A stretch of 64,000 bases of DNA from NCBI GenBank assembly GCA_032358255.1, contig JAULBX010029488.1:1-64000 (forward strand), in the 5' to 3' direction. Positions 1-13,300 of the stretch are shown piece by piece. This stretch comes from Heterotrichella gracilis (taxonomy: Eukaryota > Sar > Xanthophyceae > Tribonematales > Xanthonemataceae). Within the stretch, counting starts at the first letter, position 1; every line of letters begins with the position of its first letter. The position numbers and the translations under genes are program-made. Below the pieces are notes generated by a model. It was given only the letters and a program-made list of their open reading frames with translations, was not told the origin of the DNA and did not search any database.

Positions 1-180
1 AAAGTGCGGTAAGCGGCACGACTGGTTGGCCACCATCTGCCACACTGGAAACAGTGTCAGTTAAGCCTTGGCTCTAGTACTGGGGTGAGGCATACCCAGA
101 CATGCTAACCTGGCTTCAAAGCTGGAAAGCAAATACTTACTTACTTAAGCCCTAGGATAGGGTGTGTAGGGTGTGCGTAC

Positions 181-1374
181 CGGGAGAGCACCAACAGTTG
201 TCGGGTCAAGTACGACCTGAGCGCGTGCGGCGATGGTTGACGCGTTGTTGGTTGCGTTGATGAGTGGGGTGAGGAGGTTGGTTGCCACAGTGGAAGGGGA
301 GGAAAGGAGGGCCCAAGAAAAGGAGGTCAGGGGGCGGTTGCCTGCATTGGGAGGAGCGCGGAGGGGTCCAAATCAGTGGTTGAAATCGTGCAATGCACTG
401 AGATTCAGAGACCCAATGGCACATATTAATTAAGCCAGCAGGCGCACTGCAGTGTATTTTCCCGCCCTAGAGCCTAGTCCAAAACCCTAAGGGACGGCCC
501 ACCAGCAGCCCTGTCGCATGCGTGTTTCTCACCTGAAGGGGGTGAGTTTGACCCATCGATGACAAAGGGGAGGGCAGCTGCGTTGGCGCATGGTGAGCCT
601 ATGGTGGGTGGTGCGTTGATGACCTCGGTAGGGGGCTGGGGGGAGGAGGGGGGCTGAAGGGGGCAGAGGGGGGTGAGGGAGGTGGGCAGGGACTGGAACA
701 GGCTGGTAATTGTTGGGAAAATGCTGATCCATCCATACATGTTCAATCCACACAGGTCCGTTTTTCCCTTTATATTACCCATGTGAAAAACATGCAGTGT
801 GATCTTAGGCATGTATACCATTCTCATGTAATATGCCAGATGGGGGATGAAACATCTGTTTGTACCCATCGCTGACTACCCACCACCGCTAGCACCATAC
901 CACCACCCACCTGCAGTGCAACGGTCCCATTCCCAAACGGCAGGCTGAACGCGTTGTCCATCAGCGCAGAATTGGGAACCACCGTCAGGTTGGCCCCCAC
1001 GCCAATGGTTGCGCCCATCCCCAGGCGCACGTGCAGCAGCTTGGAGTTGGTGCTGTCGATGTATGCGTAGGAGAAAAGGCCCAGGAGGGACGTGGTGGCG
1101 GGGTTGAAGATGGAGCTGCAGGGGTAGGGAGGGGATCGTGGGACAGGCGGGCTACATACTGCTTTTTGACACCCCTCCCAAAGGTTTTGACACCAAATGC
1201 AAAAGCTTGGGCGTTTATTCTTCAGGCTTTACGCCCTAACCATAGCGAGATGATTAGTTTTCCCCCTTACCTTGTGTCCCCCGATGTGAGGTATGCTGGC
1301 TGGTCCAGGGTGAGCTGAACCTCCAGAGCATCATTGGACAGACGGGCAGACTGCACACGTGCACCGCTGGAGGG
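181..1374 (-). other. REJ-like region of the giant glycoprotein
   Basis: Four exons (1374-1271, 1115-911, 635-533, 341-181), about residues 1978-2168 of the model, read as a receptor-for-egg-jelly-like segment. Visible pieces are VQSARLSNDALEVQLTL, then LGMGATIGVGANLTVVP, PPTIGSPC followed by a VIDGS motif, and PLTSFSWALLS with a Thr/Ser/Ala-rich tail. REJ segments of this style occur in polycystin-1 relatives and in large algal surface proteins. The part that would carry membrane helices lies outside the window. Confidence 0.5.
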
Positions 1375-4300
1375 CTGCAGGGGGGGAAGATGGGGGGTAA
1401 GGGTTTAATTAACGGCAGACAATGGGAAGGGTTTAGGGTTCAGGGATCAGGGTCTAGGAATATGCCCACCACTAAGGGGGCAGAATATAAAGACAGGTTG
1501 TTGCACGATTAGGGCAATGGCAGCAGCTTGAATTGGCTCAAACCACTGAGACTGTGTTACAATGACAGCCGCGCAGCACATCAACACCTCAATCCTGTAT
1601 GGAAGTTCCTCCCTTTGCACACACAATCCCACCCACCATCCTCTCACCTTGCAGAACCCTGCGCACTTCACTCAGCAGAACCCCAAATCCTAAAGCTCGC
1701 CTTGCAGAAAACCCTAAACCCTAAATCTCACCTTGCAGAACCCTGCGCAGGTCCCCGAGCTGATCACCCTGCAGAAGTCCAAACCATAAACCATAACCCT
1801 CGTCCTGCACAACCCTAAACCCTGGACCTCACCTTGCAGAACCCTGCGCAGGCCACCGAGCTGATCGCCCCAGTGGAGTTATCGCAGGCCAGCCTGAGGC
1901 AGCCCCCCTTGGATGCGCACACCTGCCCACCTGGGCAATCCCCCGCCACGTTGCAGGTGCCGGCACTGAAAGCGGTCATCCACACAGCCGCAGCCGCGCA
2001 CCTGCACACAAAATAATGCATCTGTTTGAAAAAAAGATTTAATTTTTAAACAAGGTTTTGATTTTCGGGAAATTTAAATTTCAATCCTCAATTACTTTGC
2101 AGGTGCCGGCATTGAGAGCAGTCATCCACACAGCCGCTGCTGCGAACTTAGACAATTATGACATAAAGGATGGTAAATGGAGTTGAATAGTAAAATGATA
2201 CAATTTTTGTTGGTAATCTACTGTGGAAACGCAGTGCCATGGCCAAACCTATGGTGGCTTCAAAAAGCCTTTAAGATGAGTGAACAAGGACGGTTATGTC
2301 CACTATGATTCCCATCATACCTTGACACGCACACCCCCCTGCATGACTTGACATCCTGTCCTGTGGCAGGGTCGCATGTTGTGGAGGTGATGGGGCAGGC
2401 TGACGCAGCATTGCATGTGGCGGAGCGGGGGCACTGGGTGTCTGAGGTGCAGGTGGCGTTCTGGGCCTGTGGAGTGGTGGGGAGTGGGCTGTGATAGAGA
2501 TGGGGAGGGGAGGTGTGGGGTGGTATGGGGTGGTGGGGTTGAGGGCACTGTGTGTTGGATGTGCAAACATAGGGTTTCTTTTTAAAATTGTAAAGCTTTT
2601 TTTTTTTTTAATTGGTAAAGCTTTGCGTTTCCCTGATGTTCATCGTTTGCAATCCCCAAATTCTTTTTTATAAGGCGTCCCTACACCCATCACCAACACT
2701 GCACCAGATGTGTGGTGCCCCCTTTCCAAACAAGCCGTAGCCTCCTACCCACTCAACCCGCCCCCGTCTCACCCTTCACCTCACCGCTGGATCCTGGTGG
2801 TACCATCCACACCGCCCACCACCACACCACCCACCACAACTCACCGCCGGCGCCGGCGCACTCCCATTTGCCCGCAGCCCAGTCGCTGAGCACAGGTCCA
2901 GACCCCCTCCCTTCACACAGTCTCCATGGCATTGCCCCAGCGCCATGCATAGGGCAGCAGGGCGGCCCGCTATCGGTGGTGAAAGCGCCACCGCCTGCCT
3001 AGCTTTGAGGCAGATGGTGGGGTCATCGGATGCGGTGAGGCAGAAAGAGTAGATAGCCTGCGGGGGAGGTGGGGTTTGCGAGAGTGTGAGGATTGTGTGG
3101 TGTTGGACAGATTATGTACATGTCCTATATTTAGGTGTACTTTTTAGCTAATTACACAGCTACACAATTAGTACAATAATTGTAATTGAACGTGGTGTGA
3201 TCAAAACAACCCATTCTCATCAGCCGAATTCCCCAAATATGCACAACCTCGCAAGCAACACGATGTAGTGTTTTATCGCACGGCAATTGTTTCCCCACCC
3301 CATCTGTCACCCCCCACACTCACATCAGCAGGATTGGTCCCATTCGCCAGCGCCCCCGGCAGCACCCCAGCCACAAACTGCCCCACCCCCTGCAAGCACC
3401 CCTTGCAGTCCCGGCACACATCCTGGCACTGCGTCTGGTATGCACACATGGGCACGCCCCGGCTGGTGGTGGTGGTGGAACACCCTAGAGGGTTTTGATC
3501 AAAGGCGTCGCAGGGAGAGGCGGTGGTGCGGCACACCCCAGGGTTGGTGGTGGCGGTGGTGGTGGTGGTGGAGGTGGGAGAGGGTGGGGACTGGGGGTTG
3601 GTGGGGGCGTCCCAAAAGCAGGCGCCGGTGCATTGGTCAACAATCCTGTGGAGGGTTTTGGGATGGGATTAAGGGTTTTAAATTGGACAATAGATGGTTA
3701 TTTTTGTCCGTAAAGAGATGTGCATTAGTCAACGGTCCTGTGATGGGTTTTAGGATGGGATTAAGGGTTTTGGGGTGGGATTAAGGGTTTTGGATTGGAC
3801 AGAAGGTGGTGGTTCAGATTGGGACGTCATGTGCACCTTTGCTTTGGTCTGGGAGTCAATTTGCTTGCATGCATCTTCACAAAATTCTTGCTTATCAAGA
3901 TATGATTCTTTCTATGCAAACTATAGCAGTACTGCCAGGGAAACACACCCAAACACAATGAGATTTTTTGCCCCCCAGTCACCCGCCTACACCACCCTAC
4001 TCAACCACCTCAACCCACCTGCTGTTGCACTCATCCACCACCGTGGAGCACCAGCCCCCCACGCCACACCCAGTCACGTTGCGACAGGCGTCCATCCCAC
4101 GAATGGGGCAGCACTTGTCATCTGAGGGGCACCCAGATTTGGAGCAGCGGGGCGCCACCTGGCAGCGCGGGTTGGCCGCGCATGCGTCTGGCTTGTTGGC
4201 ATTGTCGTTGCAAGGGTCGCGCACAGAGGAGCAGAAACCGCCATCCTGGCCTGCGGGGAAATGGAATAACAGCATTGGGCATGGGAGAAAGTGAATTATA

Positions 4301-7300
4301 TTCATAATTTGCCTCATCATGGAGACACCAAAACCCCCCCACTGATTGTGATTTCCATTGTAAATGCACAGAACTTTGTAAGAGCAACCTCAAATTTGAA
4401 ATAAATTTCTACTATCACTACAAAGGGCTTTGAGCACATTTCAGCAGAGGTGCCCATTTTCTGCCTGCAGGATGTATGCAGAAAACCTATGTAAATGTTC
4501 AAAATTCCACCAAAACTACTGCACCCCACCTGCATTTGCATCGGCCCGCCACACGCACGCGCTCGCCACCGACCCCTGGCAGGAAGCACCGCTGTAGAAG
4601 GTGTTGCAGGGGTCGGCCTTGGAGATGCACTGCTGGTCAAAGGCGCACCCCCCACCCCCCTGGGTTGACCTGGCTACGCATTGCTGTGTGGCGTTGGGGG
4701 CCAGGAGGGAGGCGGGGGGGAGGCAGCAGGGGTCGGAGGGGTCCCAGCACCGGAGGGTGTTGTCCACTTGGCACACCTGGGGGTGAGGTGCGTGTTGGTG
4801 TGTGTGTTTTTGGGGGCAAGGGAAGGGCAATGGGGAACATTGGCACTGCTTTCCACCAGTCCTGCCCTCTCAAAACCCCGGGCAAGGGTAGCGAAAGTTA
4901 GGCTTTTGCTACCCTAACCCCGGGCAAGCCTAACTTAAGGGCAGTGAAAAACCCTAGCAGTGGGCACCTTTTGGCTGCGCATCCAATTCCATTTCCAATC
5001 CGTCTCACAACCCTTCCAAAACCCCTCCCAAACTCACTTAAACCCTAGCCAAACGTGATGATAAAACCCTAGCCAAAACCGCACCTTTTGGCTAGCGCAC
5101 ATGGGCAGCCCAGTCCCCAAATCGGTAGCTGATGCACAGCCCGCGTAATTATACAGTGCCCCCAACCCCATTCCAAAACCCGTCCCAAAACTGTCACAAA
5201 ACCCCTCACAACCCCACCAAAACCCTAGCCAAAGGTGATGATAAAACCCTAGCCAAACCCACCTTCTGGCTGGCGCACATTGGCAACCCAGTCCCTGAGT
5301 CGGTAGCCGATGCACAGCCCGCATCACCATACAGCGCCCCCAGGATGCGGCAGGTGTCGTGGCCCGTGCGGTTGTAGCAAAACCCTCCAAAGGGTGCTCC
5401 AGGGTTGGACGGGGCTGGGGACCAGTAGCATCCCGGCAGCTGGAGGCATAAATCTGATCCACCGTAGTTGGTGGAGTTGGCGCATCGGTCGGAGGAGAGG
5501 TAGCAGTTGGTCTGCGAGTGAGGGGATGGAAGTACAATTTGTGGGATTTTTGCAAGTCCTGAACCCTACATCCTACAGAGAAGATGAGTTTTCCAGCGTT
5601 GCATTACATATGGATTGAAATTTTGCATTAATAAAAAGCACATAAGAAAAGACTGACGTAGCACAAACATGTGACGAAACATCACAGCCCAGCCCACTTC
5701 CAGAGTAAGCTACCTGCGGTGCGCATCCCGGAATTGCGCTGCACTGCTGTCCTGCGGGTGTGAGTCCCTTGAGGCCAAGCTGCTGGTGCAGGGGGGAGGA
5801 GGAGGGGAGGGGGGAGCAGCAGGGGGAGGTGGAGGGGTCACACCCGTAGCGCCAGGAGATCTGGGAGCTGCGATGGGGGATGGGGGGTGGTAAGGGAAGG
5901 TTAAGGTTAGGGTTTGGGGTTTGGGCCCATAGCGCCAGGCAATCTGGGAGCTGCGGTGGGGGGGAAGGGAGGGTGAGGGAAGGGTGAGGGTAGGTTTAAG
6001 GTTTACGCAGGAGCGTAAGGTGATCTGGGAGCTGCTGTTGGGGGTGAGGGAGGGTGAAAGGGGTGACGGTGTTAGGGTTTAGGGTTTAGCTTAAGGGTTT
6101 AAGTGGTGAGGGGGAATATCATGACTAAACACCCCCTCTGTTTGTTGTGGATGTGAATGTGGAATATACACAAGCAGGGTCATTAGCATCACTCAGAACA
6201 AGCAGCCCCATCTACTACTTCTGCTACCCACTTACCCATTGTCGTTCCCTGGCCCGCCATTCACGGTCGTGCAGAAATCAAACAGGCTGTCCTGTGTGGG
6301 TGCCTGTGCCCCCACCCTCACCAGCTGCTGGTACAGGTAGAGGGCTAAGCCACAGGTGGAACAGTCAGGGGGGGTGCCGGAGGGGGTGCCGGAGGGTGGG
6401 GAGTCGCACAGGGGGGTGGCGGCGGAGTTGCGGGCCTGGCAGAAGGCTGCGGGGTTGGGGGGTGGGGGAGCGGTGAGATATAGATGAGGGATTCGGATGA
6501 ATGTCTCAAGGTTGAAACATCCAATTGTTCAAAAGCAAATGCAAAAACGGGGTATAAAGGTCCTCATACTTTACAGGATGATAATGATACTCAGTAGTAA
6601 ATAAAAGCAGTGGCAGACAAATCACCATTGCAAACCCCAATATGCGAACAAAATGGGCTGCTGCTGACCTAATTGCATTATACACCCAACAATTGTCCAC
6701 CTAAAACAGACACACAGCACGCACGCCTATCCCCCACACGCCCTATTCCCACCATCCACACACCCACCACCCACCACCCACCTGTCGTGTTGGCCGCCGC
6801 AAGCACCTGTGTGGCATTGAGCCCCTGTCCGATGGCTGTGCATGTGGTGGCGGTGTTGGTCAGGGACTGGAGGAGAGGGGTGCACGAGGAAACGCTGCTG
6901 GCGCTGGCGCCACCTGTGGGGAGGTGGGATTCCAAGGTTTAGGGCTCTGGGTTTGGGGTTTTAGGGTGTAAGGTTTAGGCCGCACGAGGAAACACTGCTG
7001 GCGCTGGCGTCACCTGAGGTGGTGTTCGGGGTGGGGGGTCAGGGTGGGGTCAGGAGTGGGTACTGCCTGTGGTTCATTGGGGGTTGTATTCGTGCACAGG
7101 CGCATACCCACAATCTTCTCATGCGTGCTGTAACAAACACCCACCACCACCACCACCCACTTCTAGTGTCATAGGACCTCAGGTAAGAAATGACACTCTT
7201 GCAGTACCCACACATCCTACCCATTGTGCTGTCCTTATCAACCAAAGTCCTACCACCACCAATCCCCCACCAACCCCCACCACACCCACCACCACCCACC

Positions 7301-10300
7301 TCTAGTATCATAGGACCTCAGGTAGTCAGACATGACCCTCTGGCAGTACCCACACACCCGCCCCACATCCGCTGGGCCGCTGCACATGCCCATCACATCG
7401 CGGCAGGCAGACAGGGGTAGGGTTTTGAGGACGCCCCCAGACCCTATTAGGGTAAGCAGGGTGCGGCACTTGCTGCGCGCGGCGAGGGTTTGCTGGCAGT
7501 AGGTGTCGTTGGGGGAGCACTGGATTTTCTGCAGGGGTGGGAGCGATGGGGTCGGGGTGTGAGAGGAGGTGTTGACGATGTGAAAAAGGGGCCAATTCCA
7601 GTTAGGTGCTACCAGCTTAAGGGATAGTGAACACAATGCTTTTGGATCCAGATCGAGCTTTTGAAGCGGGCAAGGACCTAGTTAAAGATGTACAATAGCA
7701 TACTTGCAAGGTATTAAAGGTGGCATTCCCTTCTCCAGAACCCTAGCACTTAAAGGCGGCCTTGCCACCCCTCACCCCATCCACACACCACACACACATC
7801 CAGCACCCACCCCGCCCTTGCCCCCCTCCCCACCACCAGCACCACCACCACCGCCACCCACCCCTGTGTTGCAGCTGACTCCCCAGTTGCAGTATCCCCT
7901 GCCCCTACATGTAGTCGAGCTGTTCCACAGATTGTAACACTCCTGGTAGGCGCGGTGGGAGCAGTAGCCAGGGCCAGGGGAGGAGGGGGGGTACATTCCC
8001 ATGCCATTTGATGCCGGGGACACATTTCCTGGGGGCCCTGACATGTTGCCTTGCATGGGGGTGTAATTGTTTCCAGGGGCGGGGGGTCCGGAGAAATTGA
8101 AGTATTGGGATTGGGATGGCGGTCCCCAGAAGATGCTCCATCCCGGGGAGAGGTTGGAGATGGAGGGGATGTAGAAACTTCCGGTGGAGTTTCCGGTGGA
8201 GTTGCCGTTGTTGGGGTTGTTATTGCTTTGGGAGCTCACATATGCGCAGGCGTTGTATGCCTCAAGGGGGGTGGTGGCGTTGGCCAGGATGGCTACAGAA
8301 GGGGGTGGCAAGGGGGTTAAAAGGGTTGGTAAAGAGACCACGCAGGGGAGAAATTGAAATGGCTTAGTTAGTAACATGCATTCCAGCAACACAGCTAGAT
8401 CAGCCAGATTAGGGTTCATAATCTAGGATTTACTTGTATGCTGACCCCTGTAAGCGGTCCTTGCACTCAGTGGGCATTCAGCCGGCCAGGGTTTAGGGTT
8501 TAGGGTTTAGGATTTAGGGTTTACTTACTTGCCGCCCCCTGCATGCAGTCCCAGCACCCAGTGGCGTTCAGCTGGCCGGGGGAGCACAGGCAAACCACCT
8601 CGCACACCCTGCGCCAGGAAATGAAAAATTGTGAGCAAGTAAGTGAAATAATGGCTGAGGCGCCAGGAGGACTTCATACATCACAAGCAAATATTAGTAA
8701 GTGACATATTGTAGTCCTCCTGGGGGCGCATCCTTAAGGTTTGCACAAGGAGACAGCAAGAGCCAATTTCCATGGCCCTTCTACAATACAATTCTAACCA
8801 ATGAACCGTTTTATTAGCATTAATTTTCACCTGGTTGCGTTATTTTTTGTGAGCAGCTTGGGCTGTGCGGTGACCAGGCCTTGCACTCGCATGCACCTGA
8901 TGCCCCCTTCAGGCACAGCTCATACCCCCCGGGTATCCACGTACTATAAATACGAAATTGTTATTGCATTGACCACTTTATTCAAATTTGCGCACCTTGT
9001 TGCGTACTTGTTAGTCAGCAGCTGGGACTGTGCGGTGACCAGATCCTGCACTTGCAGGCACCTGGTGCTTCCCCTCAGGCACAGCTCAAACACCTCCCGG
9101 CACAGGCCAAACCCTTCCATGGGCCTCCCAAAATACACACTCAACTCGAATTCCCAATTTACACATTTATTTTCGCACCTTGTTGCGTTCTTGTTAGTCA
9201 GCAGCTGGGGCTGTGCGGTGACCAAGTCTTGCACTTGCAGGCACCTGATATTACCCCTCAGGCACAGCTCGTATACCTCCCTGGGAGCTGTTGCGTTGCG
9301 CAGCACCTGGCCCGCCCCATCCATGCAGTTGGCGCAGGCGGTGGTGTTGGTGGGGGGGTAGGGGCACAGGCTGAGGGCGGCGCACAGCCTGCGGGTGGTG
9401 GTGGTGGTGGTGGTGGTTGGGATGGTGGGTGGAGAAGGAGAGAATGAATCTCACCCATGTTGGTGTGAGCATGCTGTGGTTGTGCATATCCCAGGCATAT
9501 TGCATCTTTCCCGAGTGATATGCATGTAGAGCATCAAATCAACCCTTGTTAGGGTTTCTCCTACCTGCAGCTGTTCCTGACTGGTAGGGTTGGGTGGCTG
9601 ACAGAAAAACATAGGCTAGGCAACACGTAATTACACAACTCATGTAGCATTGACATACAGCTGTTTCCCTTTCCGTGTGTCCTTTTCTGTCTCCAGCTTG
9701 GATAATTAATATCATGTCCTTTGTCATATCCACAACCATGGACCTGCATGCAATATTCATCCCCCCCTCACCTTGCGCTGTCCTTGGCCTGCAGTATGGT
9801 GGCGTTGGCGGCAACGGTTGCATTAGCCAGTGCACACAGCTTCTTCTGATCCAGGTAGGTGGCGCCACCCAGCGGGGGCACGCGCTGTTCCACGCATGCC
9901 TGGACCAGGGACTGAGCGCTGCCATTTGCCAGGCGGAGGGCGTCTGCAGTGGGAGGAGGGGTGATTTAAAGGTTCTAGGTTTTGAATTTTAGGTTTTTTG
10001 GGTTTTTGCTTTATGACGGCGAAGTGCGTCTGTGGACAGGGGTAGGAAAATCACTCCTCAACAACTGCTCCTGTAGGCCACAAGTGCATGGTCTATGCAT
10101 TTGCCATTGTTGGATGCTTCTTGTCTGGGGCATCGAATGGATGTACCTGCATCAGGGTTGTTAGGGCTATGCTAGGGTTTTGACAGTTTCTTTGGGGCTC
10201 GTACCGTTGGCTCCCCTGATGCAGTCGTCGCATTCGGGGGGGTGCCAATCGCTGCTCCTCCACACCCACGCTGGGTCCCCCACCGAAACGCCGCCGTAGA

Positions 10301-13300
10301 TGGTGGTGCCATTTAGGCCCCCGGTTGCGCGCAGGGCCACATTCCCCACAATGCTGCTGCTCCCGGCAAGGGTGGCGCTGACGGATTTGGCCCCGTTGGT
10401 GGGCAGGAATACTGTACCCCCCAGAGTGACATTTCCCCAGCGGGATGTGTTCCCCGCAAGGGTGATGCTTAGGGTGCGGTTAGGGTTTATGCTGACCCTG
10501 CCGGTGGCGGAAATGTTGCCCCAGGGAGTGGCATTGCCCCACACTGACACATTCGCCACCAGGGCCCCATTTGCCAGGCTGACATTTCCGGCCAATTTGA
10601 CCCCTCCCCAGGAGGTGTTGTTCCCGGAAATGTTAAAATCCCCAGCCAGCACCACCCCGACTACGGAAATATTGCCCCTGAGGGTCACATTTCCTATGAA
10701 GGTCGAGTTTCCAAACATTACACCCCCTGCAAGGGTGATGGACCCCCGCAATGCGGTGGGGCCCGTCACATTGCCGCTGCCAAAGAATGTGCCCTCCCCG
10801 CGCAGGGTGGGAGGAGCGGTGGAATTTGCGGGTGGCGAGGGGGGCCGGGCCAGCCACGCAGCTTGGCACACCCCTGCTGCCAGGCACAGCCTGCACCAGG
10901 GATGGGGAGTGGGTTGAGGAATTATAAATTATGCTGTAGGGTTTGGATGTGGTTACACCAATTGTGAGTGGTCCCAAAGGAGTACATGATTAGGGCCGTG
11001 CCTTCCTTGGTATCATTCATTCCATAAAGACAGGCTGCAAAGTCCTCTGCACCCTAAACACAGGACAGGCTGCACAGTCTTGAAAATTTCCAACATTTAC
11101 ATTTAGGCAGTTTCTTCGTACCCCCAAGCCCGCCACTTACGCTGCCCCATCTTTTGTGCTCACTATCCAAGGCGCCGCCACAATACTTGCGTTCACCACC
11201 CCACACACAGTCTGGTTCCAGTCGCCCCTCCCCCCCTGTGATGGGTCCATGTAGGGGGTGTAAGGGGTGGTGGGCAGGCGGGGGGCGCCTGTGCCGGCGC
11301 TGAGGCACCACCACAGGAAATCATCGGGGGTGATGATGGTGGGGCTGAGCAGGGCATCTGGAGAGTGGGGAGGAGGGGGAAAGGGTTCAAGGTGAGGGTT
11401 CAAGGTGAGGAAGGCATCTCAGGGTGCGAAATAGGTCCAGGTCAGTGCCATGGCCACAGTTGGTAGGTGGGGAGATGAGGGGTGAGAGAGGTACCTTTCT
11501 TCATCTCATTCTTATTAATTACAATTCATAGCATTCATCATGTGCCCCACCTTTGGCGCCAGCAGTGCATCGAGTGCACGTGGCGTTGCCTGATGCAGCG
11601 TTGGCGGAGGAGTTGGTGGTGGGGCACAGGGACATGTTGAAGCACAGCCTGGGAGAGAAGGGGAGCGGGAGGCTGGTCGGGCACAGCAAGGAACCCACGG
11701 GTGCCGCAAGGGCAATCACAAAAGATAAGAACAGATCATTCGCTTTAAAAATAGCTGTGTGAGATAGGGGTGGGGGAGAAGGAGGCAAGCGTAGGTGGCA
11801 ACACGTATGCCTACGTGTTGCCCCCGGGAAGGTGGGAGTACAATAGGGGTACTATTACCCCCATAACCCCTACATCGTAAACCTAGTTAAGTCCACAGGA
11901 ATTGTTGTAAAACCATTGTCAGGGCAAACCTGAGACCCCTATAACCTGGCAATGACCCTACCTCCCATACATCCTGGTATAAACCTTTGGTGCAAGTTCT
12001 GGTATCAACCCTGGTATGCATCAACAATTTTGTAAAAGCATTGTAGGTTACTGCCCAAGCTGCCCTGCCCTCACCTATCCGGAGTGTCTGCCGCAGTCCG
12101 GCTAGAGTTAGTCCACAGGGACCCATTGTTGACCAAAAGCATGCCGTAGGCCCGGTAGCAAAGGCCGCTGGCATTGTAGTTGGGGTAAAACCCTGCGTTA
12201 GGGTCCACATACCCCCAGGATGGGCCAGGGGTGTAGTAGGATTGGGAGATGGCGGGGTAGGCTGTGCCGTAGAAGACGCTGTAGCCCGGGGTGGGCCATG
12301 AGGAGGGGGGGGAGGGGGGGGCGGATGCGATGCAGCCGCTGTATGCTGCTGCGGGGGTGGTGGCGTTGGCCAGGAAGCCTGCAATGGGGGAATTTTACAT
12401 CGGCTAGTGGAGCGTAATGTAAAACGGGCTGATTCAGTGTCAAGGCTTGCAACTGGAGTGGGTGGTATGGAAGGGGGGGTGTGGCGTGTGACCAATACTT
12501 TTGGCACAGCACCAATGACAATTGTTTTTACATTTTATGGGAATGCAGGCAGGGGGGGATTATACTACATCTCAGGTATTTGAAAGTCCCTCTGGCGCGG
12601 GGATGCAGTAACATCAACAGTACAAAAGGATTCCAAGTCTGTCCAGCACTCTCACCTGTCGCAGCTGAAATGCATGTCTGGCACTGGCTGCTGCTGGTGG
12701 AGTTGCATGCGCCAATGCCCTGGCACAGCCTGCAGGAGGTGATGGAAGAGGGGGGATAAGCACCTGAGTTAATGGCAGGGGGCTGCCCAAGCTTAGGGTG
12801 CGGTAGCTTGATGTAAACCCTGAACCCTAAGGGTGATGTGGCACAGCCTGTAGGAGGGGGTGAGCACTGGTGAGTGGACGGCAGGGAGCTGCGTCATTAG
12901 GTCTAGGGTTTAGGATAAGAGCAAGGGTAATGTGGCTGTACCTCTGTACGCGCAACTGGCAACACATGTGTATATTATATGTGCGTATATTATATGTGTG
13001 TATACCGCACAGGCGCAGCCAGGTGTCCATCCCAAGTGCAGCCACCCCAGTGCTTGCAAGACTGGTCTGGTTGCAGAGCACGAGCAACTTGCACGGAGCA
13101 ACAATAACACCACCACACCACCATCACCACCACCACCACCACCACGCACCGTGTAGCGTTCTTTGACACCAGGGTTGAGTTATCCCTGATCAGCAGCGCA
13201 TAGGTCTGATTGCACAGATTGGACCAGGCAGGGTCGAAACCCACTCCTGGCCCAGGGGGGGCAGGTGGGGTGGCGCCGGTGGGGGCTGGTGGGGTGGGAG

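Noticed and set aside
9392-9425. (GGT)n and similar (CCACC)n tracts as coding repeats
   Set aside because: They are the polypyrimidine tracts ahead of minus-strand acceptors, not exons.
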